From: Iamia sp963728655
GTDB lineage: Bacteria; Actinomycetota; Acidimicrobiia; Acidimicrobiales; Iamiaceae
Length of the DNA stretch: 64,000 nt
Assembly (NCBI GenBank): GCA_963728655.1
Contig: CAVSLD010000005.1
Span: 124,001 to 188,000, forward strand
Reading direction: 5' to 3'
Within the stretch, counting starts at the first letter, position 1. Every line of letters starts with the position of its first letter. The translations under genes and the position numbers were made by a program. The notes beneath the pieces were generated by a model that searched no databases, had not been told where the DNA came from, and saw only the letters and a list, made by a program, of their open reading frames with translations. Positions 47,919 through 56,962 of the stretch are shown here, one piece after another.

Positions 47919-47954
47919 CAGAGGCGAACGTCCCCATCGGGGGGTTTCCCCCCG
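47919..47954 (-). promoter_or_regulatory. Shared upstream motif, USP copy, with palindrome
   Basis: GGGACGTTCGCCTCTG at 47919-47934 on the minus strand, 79 nt before the USP ATG, identical to the copy upstream of the ATPase. Immediately next to it is a perfect palindrome CGGGGGG-TTT-CCCCCCG (47938-47954). Confidence 0.45.
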
Positions 47955-48107
47955 CAGAGGTCGGTGGCTGCGAGAGACGGGTCGCCACCTGCCGGGATCC
48001 CTCAGCGCGCCACCCAGAGGTCGGTGCCGTCGCAGCCGACCGCCTCAGGGCGGCGATCGGCGTCGGAGCGCGCGAGCACGATCAGCTCGACCAGGACGGA
48101 GGGAGCG

Positions 48108-48584
48108 TCAGCGAACGAGTGACGTCGACGACAACCGGAACACGCCGATGTCCCGATCGGTGCGGGCCTCGTAGGTGTCCATCTGGGGGATGGTCTGCTT
48201 CACCGCGGGCCAGACCACGGCCTTCTCGTCGGGGGTCAGCAGGGTGGCGACGACGTCGTGCTCGTCACCTCGTCGCAGCACGTGGGCGTGGGGGTCGGCC
48301 TCGAGGTTGAGGCGCCAGGCCGGGTGGTGGGCCTGGCCCATGGCGCTGGCCACGACGAGGAGGTCGTCGCCGTCGCGGTGGTAGGCCAGCTGCACCGTGC
48401 GGGGCTCGCCCGTCCTCCGGCCCGTGGTGGTGAGGGCGAGCATCGGCAGCGTGGGCGGGCCGGTGACGGTGAACCGACCACCGGTGGCCCGGAAGATGGC
48501 GGGGTCGACCTTGGCCGCGACGTGCTTCACCACCCAGGACCCGACCCGGGTGGCCGAGAACCGGTTGACCAGCCGGGCGTACAC
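48108..48584 (-). CDS. F420-dependent nitroreductase, Ddn-like
   Basis: 158 aa, deazaflavin (F420)-dependent reductase family. Typical strands LPMLALTTTGRRTGEPRTVQLAYHRDGDDLLVVASAMG and HPAWRLNLEADPHAHV. Leaderless: GTG 8 nt after TACGCT. Such enzymes reduce quinones or nitro-aromatics. Downstream, 48002-48107 holds only a short open fragment on the minus strand (see findings). Confidence 0.88.
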   Translation of the reverse strand: MYARLVNRFSATRVGSWVVKHVAAKVDPAIFRATGGRFTVTGPPTLPMLALTTTGRRTGEPRTVQLAYHRDGDDLLVVASAMGQAHHPAWRLNLEADPHAHVLRRGDEHDVVATLLTPDEKAVVWPAVKQTIPQMDTYEARTDRDIGVFRLSSTSLVR

Positions 48585-48592
48585 GGAGCGCG

Positions 48593-48598
48593 AGCGTA
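48593..48598 (-). promoter_or_regulatory. Leaderless-type -10 box
   Basis: TACGCT on the minus strand, 8 nt before the nitroreductase GTG. Confidence 0.5.
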
Positions 48599-48747
48599 GG
48601 CCGGAGAAGGACGCCTGGTGAGCTCCTCGGCTGGCGCCTCGGAGTTCAGAGACGCTGGGCCGGCCCGCTCCTGCCGCCTCCTTCGTCGGCGGCGGGCCGC
48701 TCGGGCCCCGGGCTCGCCTGACGGCTCACCCTTCCGACGCTACGACG

Positions 48748-49641
48748 CTACTTGCGCCGACGCCACCACCAGATGACGAAGAACACGGCCATGACGGCGG
48801 CCACCGGACCGGCCGCCTTCTTCGCCACCTCGGCCCCACCGGTGGCGTCGATCAGGTCGATGGGCTCGGCCTCGGGGCCCTCGATCTTGCGCGGGCCGCG
48901 GCCGGTGGGCGACGCCGCCGGCCCGCCACCCGTGGCCGTCGGGGCGCCGGGGGTGCCGGCCGCGGCCTCACCCCCGGTGGCCGCGGTGCCGGCGGGCATG
49001 CCGCCCGGCGGCGGGGTCGGGGCGGTGGCGACCGGGCTGCCGGCCCCGGCGGTGGCCGAGGCCTGGGCCGGGCCGGAACCGTTGCCCGAGGCGGCGGCAT
49101 CCGGGGCGGGGCCGGGGTCGACGGCGCCCCCGTCGTCGGACTGGTCGCCGTCATCGGGCGACGAGGCGTCGTCGGCCGAGGACCCGCCGGTCGCCTCGCC
49201 GGCCAGCACCTTGGTCTCGAGGCAGTCGACGAACTGGGCCAGCAGCTTCGTGCTGATGTCATCGAGGGCACCCCGGCCGAACTGGGCCACCTTGCCGGTG
49301 ATGCTCAGGTCGGTGGTGATGGTGACCCGGGTGCCGTCGCCGTCGCTCTCGGCCGCGGCCGTGATGGTGGCGTCGGCGTTGCCCTTGCCCCCGGTGTCCT
49401 TGCCCTTGGCCTTCAGCACGGCGCGGTGGGCATCATCGTCGCGCTCCACCATCTCGGCGGTGCCCTTGAAGCGGGCGTTGATGGGGCCCACCTTCAGCTT
49501 CACCTCGCCGGAGAAGACCTCGCCGTGGACCTCGGTGAGCTGAGCCCCGGGCATGCAGGGCGCGATGCGCTCGATGTCGCACAGCACGGGCCAGGTGACG
49601 TCGATCGGCTCGGCGACGGTGAAGGTGTTGCTCAGCTCCAT
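48748..49641 (-). CDS. coxG: CoxG-like SRPBCC protein with membrane anchor
   Basis: 297 aa; ATG with GAGGAG 5 nt upstream. Residues 1-150 are the CoxG/SRPBCC fold (VTWPVLCDIERIAPCMPGAQL; GKVAQFGRGALDDISTKLLAQFVDCLE). A long low-complexity linker leads to one C-terminal helix (VAAVMAVFFVIWWW) ending RRRK. CoxG recruits the hydroxylase to the membrane in CO dehydrogenase systems; the anchor here fits. Last gene of the operon. Confidence 0.87.
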   Translation of the reverse strand: MELSNTFTVAEPIDVTWPVLCDIERIAPCMPGAQLTEVHGEVFSGEVKLKVGPINARFKGTAEMVERDDDAHRAVLKAKGKDTGGKGNADATITAAAESDGDGTRVTITTDLSITGKVAQFGRGALDDISTKLLAQFVDCLETKVLAGEATGGSSADDASSPDDGDQSDDGGAVDPGPAPDAAASGNGSGPAQASATAGAGSPVATAPTPPPGGMPAGTAATGGEAAAGTPGAPTATGGGPAASPTGRGPRKIEGPEAEPIDLIDATGGAEVAKKAAGPVAAVMAVFFVIWWWRRRK

Positions 49642-49669
49642 GGGATCTCCTCGGGTGGGACGGGTGGGG

Positions 49670-50840
49670 TCAGCCGTGGATCGGGCCACGGGTGTCGCGG
49701 AGGTGGGGGGCGGGGCGCCCGGAGCGCAGAGCGATGATCTCGGCCACGATGGCCACCGCGGTCTCCTCGGGGGTGCGGGCGCCGATGTCGAGGCCGATGG
49801 GCGAGTGCAGGCGGGCCAGGTCGGCGGGATCGGTGACGCCCTCCTCGGCGAGGCGGGCGAGGCGCCGGTCGTGGGTGCGGCGGCTGCCCATCACGCCGAT
49901 GTAGCCGACGTCGGTGGCCAGGGCGGCCTGGATGGCGGGGACGTCGAACTTGGCGTCGTGGGTGAGCACGCACACAGCGTCGCCCGGCCCGAGGCGGGCG
50001 CCGACCGACTCGAGCAACCGGTGGGGCCAGTCGACGACCACCTCGTGGGCCTCGGGGAAGCGCTCCGGCGTGGCGAACACCTCGCGGGCGTCGCACACGG
50101 TGACCCGGTACCCGAGGGTGCGGGCCACCCGGGCCAGGGCGGCGGTGAAGTCGACCGCGCCGAACACCAGCATCTCCGGCGGGGGGGCGAAGGACTCGAC
50201 GAACACGGTGACCTCGGCGTCGTCGGCCTCGCCGCGGGAGCCGTAGTGACGCAGGCCGCTGCGGGCCACGCCCAGCTCGCCGGCCGCGTCGCGGGCCACC
50301 GCGTGGTCACGGCCCCCGTCGCCCAGGCTGCCGGCCACCGCACCGTCGGGTCCGACCACCAGCGAACGGCCCAGGCCCGGTCCGTCGACCACGGTGGCCA
50401 CCGCGACCGGTGCCCGGGTGCGGAGGTCGCCGCCGATGCGGTCGAGGTGGGGGCCGAGGCCGCCCGGGTGGTCGAGCGGCTCGAGGAACAGGTGCACGGT
50501 GCCGCCGCAGGTGAGGCCCACGGCGAAGGCGTCGTCGTCGGAGTAGCCGAAGGTGACCAGCCGGGGCCGCCCCGGCGGGTGGGCCTCGGCCGACCGCTCC
50601 CCCGGCGGGAGCAGGCCCAGGTCCCGGCCGCTCGACGCCGAGCAGGTCGAGGGCCTCGGCCACCACCGCGCCCTCGACGCAGCCGCCCGACACCGAGCCG
50701 GCCACCTCGCCGGTCTCGTTGACGGCCATCGCCGCTCCCGCGTCGCGCGGGCCCGAGCCCTCGAGGTCGACGACGCGACCCAGGGCCACCCGCCGGCCCG
50801 CGGCGAGCCAGCCCTCGACGGTGCCCAAGACGTCCCTCAC
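49670..50840 (-). CDS. XdhC/CoxF molybdenum-cofactor maturation factor, frameshifted
   Basis: XdhC proteins bind and sulfurate the molybdenum cofactor before insertion. The N-terminal part (GSGPRDAGAAMAVNETGEVAGSVSGGCVEGAV) and the C-terminal part (LTCGGTVHLFLEPL; VFGAVDFTAALARVARTLGYRV; YIGVMGSRRTHDRRLARL; SPIGLDIGARTPEETAVAI) are in different frames. One extra base near 50628 accounts for it; bridging gives about 389 residues. GTG start. Possible sequence error, since both halves are otherwise conserved. Confidence 0.87.
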
Positions 50841-50859
50841 CGCGGTGCGCTCCGTGCGG

Positions 50860-52194
50860 TCATGCTGCGCTCCTCCGGGCGGACGCGTCGATGGCTCCCA
50901 GTGTGGCGAGCAGGTCGGCCAGGTCCTCCAGGCTGGCGAGGGAGTGGCCGGTCACGAAGGTGTCGACGTGGGGCAGGGCCGCGGCCATGCCCCCGGCCAG
51001 GGGCTGGTAGCCCGGCGCCGCCTTCAGCGGGTTCACCCACACCACGTGGTGGGCCACCCGGTGGAGGCGGGCCATGGCCTCGTCGACCTCGGCGGGGTCG
51101 CCCCGGTCCCACCCGTCGGAGAGGACCACCACCACCGCACCACGGGCCAGGCCCCGGGCGCCCCAGCGGTCGACGAACAGCCGTAGGGCCTCGCCCAGCC
51201 GGGTGCCGCCGGACCAGTCGGCCACCTCGCCGGCGGCCCGGTCGAGGGCCAGGTCGGGGTCGCGGGTGGCCAGCGAGCGGGTGACCCGGGTCAGGCGGGT
51301 GCCGAGGGTGAACGCCTCCACCCGGCCCGCGCCCCGGGACGTCACCGCGGCGTGGGCGAAGCGGAGCAGACCCCGGGCGTAGGGCTCCATCGACCCGCTC
51401 ACGTCGACCAGCAGGACGAGGCGGCGGGGCCGGGCCGACGGGGCGCGGCGGTGGAGGACGAGGGCCTCACCACCGGTCGCGAGGGCGGCGGTGACGGTGG
51501 CCCGCAGGTCGAGCTCGTCGCCACCCCGGGCCGGGCGGCGACGCCGGGACCGGCGGGTGGCCACCCCGACCCGGAGTCGGGCGATGGCGCGGTGCAGCTC
51601 GGCCCGCTCCTCCGGCGTGCAGGTGCCGAGGTCGGCGTGGCGGAGGGCCTCGTGGGCGCTGTGGCGCAGCACCGACGCGGGCTCGTCGCCCGCCTGGGCG
51701 CCGCCGGGGTCCGAGCCGGCGGCCTCGGCGTCGTCGACCAGCAGGGCGGCCGGGGCCGGGACCGACGGGGCCGCCCACGTGACCGTCTCGTCCAGCACGG
51801 CAGCGAACGCGGCGTCGTAGGCGGCGACGTCCTCGGGTCGGTGGACGAGGGTCGCCCGCCCGGCCCAGTAGAGATCGGCGCGGGTGGCGACCCCCACCGC
51901 GGCCACCGCCTCGGCACAGGCCACCGTCGAGCGCACCGCCACCGGCACCCCGTGGCGCCGCAGGGCGAGGGCCAGCGCCGCCACCAGCCCGGCCCCGTCC
52001 CCGCCCGCGACCCCCTGCACCCCCTGCACCCCCTGCGAACCGGTCAGGAGATCCGGTGCTGTGGCACCACCCGGGCTGACCACTTCGGGGCCCCCCTGCG
52101 AACCGGTCAGGAGATCCGGTGCTGTGGCACCGCCAGGACGGACCACTTCGGGGGTGGGCGTGGGGTCCGGAGGGCCCGGGGGGTCAGGAGGCAC
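50860..52194 (-). CDS. VWA-domain protein, CoxE type
   Basis: 444 aa as read. VWA domain with the MIDAS motif DVSGSM near residue 264 and SGGTRLGEAL. CoxE works with the MoxR ATPase CoxD in assembling the molybdenum site. The GTG at 52194 overlaps the moxR stop by 11 bp, but the first ~55 residues are encoded by two palindromic 63-bp repeats (EVVRPGGATAPDLLTGSQGGP and a near copy). The original start may lie after the repeats. Confidence 0.87.
   Translation of the reverse strand: MPPDPPGPPDPTPTPEVVRPGGATAPDLLTGSQGGPEVVSPGGATAPDLLTGSQGVQGVQGVAGGDGAGLVAALALALRRHGVPVAVRSTVACAEAVAAVGVATRADLYWAGRATLVHRPEDVAAYDAAFAAVLDETVTWAAPSVPAPAALLVDDAEAAGSDPGGAQAGDEPASVLRHSAHEALRHADLGTCTPEERAELHRAIARLRVGVATRRSRRRRPARGGDELDLRATVTAALATGGEALVLHRRAPSARPRRLVLLVDVSGSMEPYARGLLRFAHAAVTSRGAGRVEAFTLGTRLTRVTRSLATRDPDLALDRAAGEVADWSGGTRLGEALRLFVDRWGARGLARGAVVVVLSDGWDRGDPAEVDEAMARLHRVAHHVVWVNPLKAAPGYQPLAGGMAAALPHVDTFVTGHSLASLEDLADLLATLGAIDASARRSAA
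52030..52154. repeat. Two-copy 63-bp palindromic repeat in the moxR-coxE junction
   Basis: Units start at 52037 and 52100, period 63 bp (21 codons). Each unit is 50 bp from GAACCGGTCAG to CTGACCACTTC, with outer arms GGTCAG/CTGACC (52042-52047, 52076-52081) and inner arms GGTGC/GCACC (52055-52059, 52064-52068). It is read in frame as the N-terminus of the VWA protein. Confidence 0.85.
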
Positions 52195-53110
52195 GGGACC
52201 GGAGGGCGTCGACCAGGCCGTCGATGCCGAAGGTGCGGGTGCGTTCGGCGTCCTCCCGGTACTTGAGGACGGTGCCGAGGGTGGCGTCGACGGTGGCGGC
52301 GTCGAGGCGGCGGGTGCCGAGGGCCGAGAGGGCCGCGGCCCAGTCGATGGACTCGGCCACGCCGGGGGGCTTGTAGAGGCCGAGGTCGCGCAGCGTCGCG
52401 GTGGCCGCCGCCACCTCCTGGGCCAGCACGGCGTCGACCTCGGGGACGCGCAGGCGGATGACGGCGACCTCCCGGTCGAAGTCGGGGTGCTCGACCCAGT
52501 GGTAGAGGCAGCGCCGCTTGAGGGCGTCGTGGACGTCGCGGGTGCGGTTGGAGGTGATGACCACGACCGGCGGCACCTCGGCCGTCACCGTCCCCAGCTC
52601 GGGCACCGTGACCGACCAGTCCGAGAGGACCTCCAGCAGGAGGGCCTCGAACTCGTCGTCGGCCCGGTCGACCTCGTCGATGAGCAGCACCGGCGGGGGG
52701 CCGTCGCCGGTGTGGCCCAGCGCCTCCAGCACGGGGCGACGGACCAGGAAGCGCTCGTCGTGGAGCTCGTCCTCCACCGCCGCAGTGCCCCGCCCGGCCA
52801 GGTCGCCGGCGGCCTCGGCGGCGCGCAGGTGCAGCAGCTGGCGGGCGTGGTCCCACTCGTAGAGGGCCTGGGCCGCGTCGATGCCCTCGAAGCACTGGAG
52901 GCGGAGCAGCTCGGACCCCCGCCACCGGGCCAGGACCTTGGCCACCTCGGTCTTGCCCACCCCGGCCTCCCCCTCCAGCAGCAGGGGCCGCCGGAGGCGG
53001 AGGGCGAGGTAGACGACGGTGGCCAGGCCCTCGTCGGCCAGGTAGCCGTGCTCGGCGAGGGCGGCGCGCAGCCCGGCCGGGTCGTCGGGGGTGCGGGCGG
53101 CCTCAGCCAC
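52184..53110 (-). CDS. MoxR-family AAA+ ATPase, CoxD type
   Basis: 308 aa. Walker A GEAGVGKTE (~residue 47), Walker B PVLLIDEVDRAD, sensor 1 VVVITSNRTRDVHDALKRRCLYHW. In CO-dehydrogenase systems CoxD, with CoxE, helps build the Cu/Mo-S centre. GTG start; overlaps the coxM stop by 8 bp. Confidence 0.92.
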   Translation of the reverse strand: MAEAARTPDDPAGLRAALAEHGYLADEGLATVVYLALRLRRPLLLEGEAGVGKTEVAKVLARWRGSELLRLQCFEGIDAAQALYEWDHARQLLHLRAAEAAGDLAGRGTAAVEDELHDERFLVRRPVLEALGHTGDGPPPVLLIDEVDRADDEFEALLLEVLSDWSVTVPELGTVTAEVPPVVVITSNRTRDVHDALKRRCLYHWVEHPDFDREVAVIRLRVPEVDAVLAQEVAAATATLRDLGLYKPPGVAESIDWAAALSALGTRRLDAATVDATLGTVLKYREDAERTRTFGIDGLVDALRSRAS

Positions 53111-53930
53111 CCGCCTCCTCCAGGGCCCTCCGGACCAGGACCTTGGCCAGGTGGGTGCGGTACTCCACCGTCGCGTTCATGTCGGCCTGGGGCTCGGCCC
53201 CCTCGACGGCGCGCTCGGCCGCATCCGCGGCCGACGCGCCCTGGTCGAGGGCGTCGGTGACGCCGGAGGCCAGGAGCGGGGTCGAGCCCATGTTCACCAG
53301 GCCCACGCCGCTGGAGCCGTTGCGGCTCACCGCGGCGACGCCGACGATGGCCCAGTCGAGGGCGCGCCGGTTGAACTTCTGGAACGACCAGCCCGCCCCG
53401 GGCACCGCGGGCACCCGGACCTCGACGAGCAGCTCGTCGGGTTCCATGGCGCTCTCCAGGAACCCGGTGAAGAACTCCGTCGCCGGGATCTCCCGCTCAC
53501 CCCGCGCCTGGGAGCGGACCAGGAACGAGCCGCCCAGGGCCAGGACGACGGCGGGGAGGTCCGACGCCGGGTCGGCGTGGGCGATGGAGCCGCCGATGGT
53601 GCCCCGGTGGCGGACCTGCGGGTCGCCCACCTGCCCGGCGACGTGGGCCAGGATCGGCACCTGCTCGCGCAGGACCGACGACCCGTGGACGTCGTGGTGC
53701 GTGGTGAGGGCGCCCACCGCGACGGTGTCGCCGTCGTGGCGGACGTAGGAGAGGTCCGACAGCCGACCGACGTCGACGAGGACCTCCGGCGAGGCCAGGC
53801 GCAGCTTCATCAGCGGCAGCAGCGAGTGCCCCCCGGCGAGGACCTTGGCGTCGTCACCGTGCTCGGCCAGGGCGGCGAGGGCGGCGTCGGCGGAGTCGAC
53901 CCGCTGGTACTCGAAGGCGGCGGGGATCAC
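53103..53930 (-). CDS. coxM: FAD-binding medium subunit of a molybdenum hydroxylase
   Basis: 275 aa. Carries the two FAD-binding motifs AGGHSLLPLMKLR (~residue 32) and TIGGSIAHADPASDLP (~110). Transfers electrons from the large and small subunits to FAD. GTG overlaps the coxL stop (GTGA). Confidence 0.93.
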   Translation of the reverse strand: MIPAAFEYQRVDSADAALAALAEHGDDAKVLAGGHSLLPLMKLRLASPEVLVDVGRLSDLSYVRHDGDTVAVGALTTHHDVHGSSVLREQVPILAHVAGQVGDPQVRHRGTIGGSIAHADPASDLPAVVLALGGSFLVRSQARGEREIPATEFFTGFLESAMEPDELLVEVRVPAVPGAGWSFQKFNRRALDWAIVGVAAVSRNGSSGVGLVNMGSTPLLASGVTDALDQGASAADAAERAVEGAEPQADMNATVEYRTHLAKVLVRRALEEAGG

Positions 53931-56410
53931 GAGGCACCTCCCTGGTCGGCCTGCAGAGAGTCCGACGGGGCGTCGCGGTCGGCGCCGCCGGTGTCGGTGG
54001 CGGTCTCGGCGATGAGGCCCTCACCGTCGCCACCCTTGGCGGCCTGGATGGCCTCCCACACGTGCAGCGGCGACGCCGGCATCCGCATCTCCGTGACCCC
54101 GAGGTGGCTGAGGGCATCGACCACGGCGTTGATCACCGTCGACGCGGCACCGATGGTGCCGGCCTCGCCCACGCCCTTGACCCCGAGGCTGTTGGTGGGG
54201 CTGGGGGTGACGGAGTGGCCGAGGCGCATCGGGGGCACGTCAGGGGCGGCGGGCACCAGGTACTCGGCCAGGCTGCCGGCCTGGAGGTTGCCGTCGGCGT
54301 CGTAGACGGCCTCCTCGAACAGCGCCTGGGCCATGCCCTGGACGATGCCGCCGTGGACCTGGCCCTCGACGATCATCGGGTTGATCTGCGTGCCGCAGTC
54401 GTCGACGGCGACGTAGTCGCGGACCTCGACCGAGCCGGTCTCCTCGTCGACCTCGACGACGCACACGTGGGTGCCGAAGGGCCAGGAGAAGTTGGGCGGG
54501 TCGTAGGTGACCTGGGCGGTGAGGTTGGGCTCGACGCCGTCGGGCAGGTCGTGGGCGGTGAAGGCCTCGAAGGCCACCGCCGCCATCGGCATCTCCTTGT
54601 CGGGCGAGCCCCGCACCGTGAAGACGCCGCCGGAGAGCTCGAGGTCGTCGGCCGAGGCCTCCATCTGGTGGGCGGCGATCTGCTTGGCCTTGTCGATGAC
54701 CTGGTCGCAGGCCATGGCCACGGCCACGCCGCCGACGGGCAGCGAGCGCGACCCGTAGGTGTCCATGCCGTGGGGGCTGATGTTGGTGTCGGAGTGGAGG
54801 ACCTCGACGTCGTCGGGGCTGACGCCCAGCTTGTCGGCGACGATCATCGACCAGCTGGTCTCGTGGCCCTGGCCGTGGGGCGTCGCGCCGGAGACGACCT
54901 GGACCTTGCCGGTGGGCATCATCCGGACCGTCGCCGACTCCCAGCCGCCGGCCGAGTAGTTGAGCGAGGCCAGCACCCGACTGGGGGCCAGGCCGCACAT
55001 CTCGAAGTACGACGACATGCCGATGCCGAGGTGCGTGGTGCCGCCCTCGGCGCGACGCCTGGCCTGCTCGGCCCGCACGTCGTCGTAGCCGGCCATCTCG
55101 AGGGCGATCTGCGCCCCCGACTCGTGGTTGCCGGAGTCGTACTCCAGCCCGGTGACGGCGGTGTAGGGGAACTGGTCGTGGGTGATGTAGTTGCGGCGGC
55201 GGAGCTCGGCCGGGTCGATGCCCATCTCCGCGGCCAGGAGGTCCATGCCCCGCTCGATGGCGTAGGTGGCCTCGGGCCGCCCCGCGCCGCGGTAGGCGTC
55301 GGTCGGGGTCATGGTGGTGAACACCCCGGTGCAGGTGAAGGAGAAGGCGGGCACGTCGTAGACGCCGCAGTAGAGGAACGACCCCAGCAGCGGGATGCCG
55401 GGGGTGATCAGCTGCAGGTAGGCGCCCATGTCGGCCAGGAGCCGGACCCGGACGCCGGTGACCTTGCCGTCGGCGTCGGCGGCCAGGTCGATCTCCTGGA
55501 TCTGGCCCCGACCGTGGATGGTGGCCTGGGCGTTCTCGCTGCGCTCCTCGAGCCAGCGCACGGGGCGCTTGAGCTTGTGGGCCAGCGCGGTGCAGAGCAG
55601 CTCCTCGGCGTAGACCTCGAGCTTGGACCCGAACCCACCGCCGACCGACGGGGCCACGACCCGGATGTCGGCCTCGGACAGCCCGAGCGTCACCGCCGTC
55701 ATGACCTTGAGGATGTGGGGGATCTGGGTGGCCGAGTAGAGGGTGACGCCCCCGCCGAAGGGCTCGGGCACGCAGGCCACGGCCCGGGGCTCCATGGGCA
55801 TGGGCAGCAGGCGCTGCTGCACGAAGTGGCCGGTGACGGTGTGGGCGGCCTCGTCGAAGGCCTTGGTCACCGCGGCCTCGTCGATCTCGAGGTCCCACGT
55901 GTAGGCCTTGTTGGTGCCGGCGTCGGTGTGGATGACGACCTCGTCGGTGAGGGCGGCCTCGAGGTCGACCACCGCGGGGAGGGGGTCGTAGTCGACGTCG
56001 ACCAGGTCGACCGCGTCGCGGGCAGCCACGTTGGACTCGGCCAGCACCACGGCGACGGCGTCGCCGACGTAGCGGGCCTTGTCCTTGGTCACCGGGAAGT
56101 GCGGGGGGTTGACCAGGTCGTCGGTGACGGCCCAGGCCGTGGGCATCTGGTCGGCCCAGAGGTCGGCCAGGTCGGCGCCGGTGTACACGGCGACGACGCC
56201 GGGCGAGGCGAGGGCGTCGGCCGTGGCGATCGAGGTGATGCGGGCGTGGGCGTAGGGGCTGCGGACCATCGCCATGTGGAGCGCGCCCGGGATCTGGAGG
56301 TCGTCGGTGTAGCGGCCCTCACCGGTGAGGAGGACGGGGTCCTCCTTGCGGAGCAGCCGGGTGCCGCTGACCTTGGTGGTCTCGTCGGTGCGGGGCTCGG
56401 TGGCGGTCAT
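53927..56410 (-). CDS. Large molybdopterin subunit, form II CoxL type
   Basis: 827 aa. Xanthine-oxidase-family large subunit with VGGGFGSK, GQGHETSW and the C-terminal Glu of GVGEAGT. The active-site loop reads TDAYRGAGR (~residue 372). Form I (CO-oxidising) CoxL proteins have AYxCSFR, so this is form II, whose physiological substrate is not settled. Gene order S-L-M also fits form II. ATG overlaps the small-subunit stop (ATGA). Confidence 0.93.
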   Translation of the reverse strand: MTATEPRTDETTKVSGTRLLRKEDPVLLTGEGRYTDDLQIPGALHMAMVRSPYAHARITSIATADALASPGVVAVYTGADLADLWADQMPTAWAVTDDLVNPPHFPVTKDKARYVGDAVAVVLAESNVAARDAVDLVDVDYDPLPAVVDLEAALTDEVVIHTDAGTNKAYTWDLEIDEAAVTKAFDEAAHTVTGHFVQQRLLPMPMEPRAVACVPEPFGGGVTLYSATQIPHILKVMTAVTLGLSEADIRVVAPSVGGGFGSKLEVYAEELLCTALAHKLKRPVRWLEERSENAQATIHGRGQIQEIDLAADADGKVTGVRVRLLADMGAYLQLITPGIPLLGSFLYCGVYDVPAFSFTCTGVFTTMTPTDAYRGAGRPEATYAIERGMDLLAAEMGIDPAELRRRNYITHDQFPYTAVTGLEYDSGNHESGAQIALEMAGYDDVRAEQARRRAEGGTTHLGIGMSSYFEMCGLAPSRVLASLNYSAGGWESATVRMMPTGKVQVVSGATPHGQGHETSWSMIVADKLGVSPDDVEVLHSDTNISPHGMDTYGSRSLPVGGVAVAMACDQVIDKAKQIAAHQMEASADDLELSGGVFTVRGSPDKEMPMAAVAFEAFTAHDLPDGVEPNLTAQVTYDPPNFSWPFGTHVCVVEVDEETGSVEVRDYVAVDDCGTQINPMIVEGQVHGGIVQGMAQALFEEAVYDADGNLQAGSLAEYLVPAAPDVPPMRLGHSVTPSPTNSLGVKGVGEAGTIGAASTVINAVVDALSHLGVTEMRMPASPLHVWEAIQAAKGGDGEGLIAETATDTGGADRDAPSDSLQADQGGAS

Positions 56411-56928
56411 GCCGGTACCCCCTGTCCGGCGCGGACCTGGACCCCGGTCCCGTCGCCCAGCTCCCCCCGGGCGCAGGCCAGCACCGAGGCCACGATGTTC
56501 TGGTAGCCGGTGCAGCGGCAGAGGTTGCCCTCCAGCCCCTCGCGCACGGCCGCCTCGTCGAGGGTGCGCCCCTCGGCCTCGACCTCGGAGATGAGGGCGG
56601 AGGCCGCCATCACCATGCCCGGCGTGCAGTAGCCGCACTGGAGGCCGTGGTTCTCCATGAAGGCCTGCTGCATCGGGTGCAGCTCGCCGTCGCGGGCCAT
56701 GCCCTCGATGGTCGTGACCGAGGCGCCGTCGGCCTGGACGGCCAGGACGGTGCAGGACTTCACCGACTGCCCGTCGAGGTGCACGGTGCACGCCCCGCAG
56801 GAGGTGGTGTCGCAGCCCACGTTGGTGCCGGTGAGCCCGAGCACCTCCCGCAGGTGGTGCACGAGCAGCAGGCGGGGTTCGACCTCGCCTGACCGCTCGA
56901 CGCCGTTGACGGTGAGCGTCACCAACAT
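56407..56928 (-). CDS. coxS: [2Fe-2S] small subunit of a molybdenum hydroxylase
   Basis: 173 aa. Two 2Fe-2S clusters: CDTTSCGACTV and the C-terminal pair CGYCTPGM and CRCTGYQNIV. ATG at 56928 with GGAGG 5 nt upstream. First gene of the seven-gene operon. Confidence 0.95.
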   Translation of the reverse strand: MLVTLTVNGVERSGEVEPRLLLVHHLREVLGLTGTNVGCDTTSCGACTVHLDGQSVKSCTVLAVQADGASVTTIEGMARDGELHPMQQAFMENHGLQCGYCTPGMVMAASALISEVEAEGRTLDEAAVREGLEGNLCRCTGYQNIVASVLACARGELGDGTGVQVRAGQGVPA

Positions 56929-56962
56929 GGGGACCTCCGTGGGGGACCGGGGGATGAGGGGC

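Noticed and set aside
53927..56410. Aerobic CO dehydrogenase (form I CoxL)
   Set aside because: The active-site loop is AYRGAGR rather than AYxCSFR and the gene order is S-L-M, so CO oxidation is not supported by sequence.
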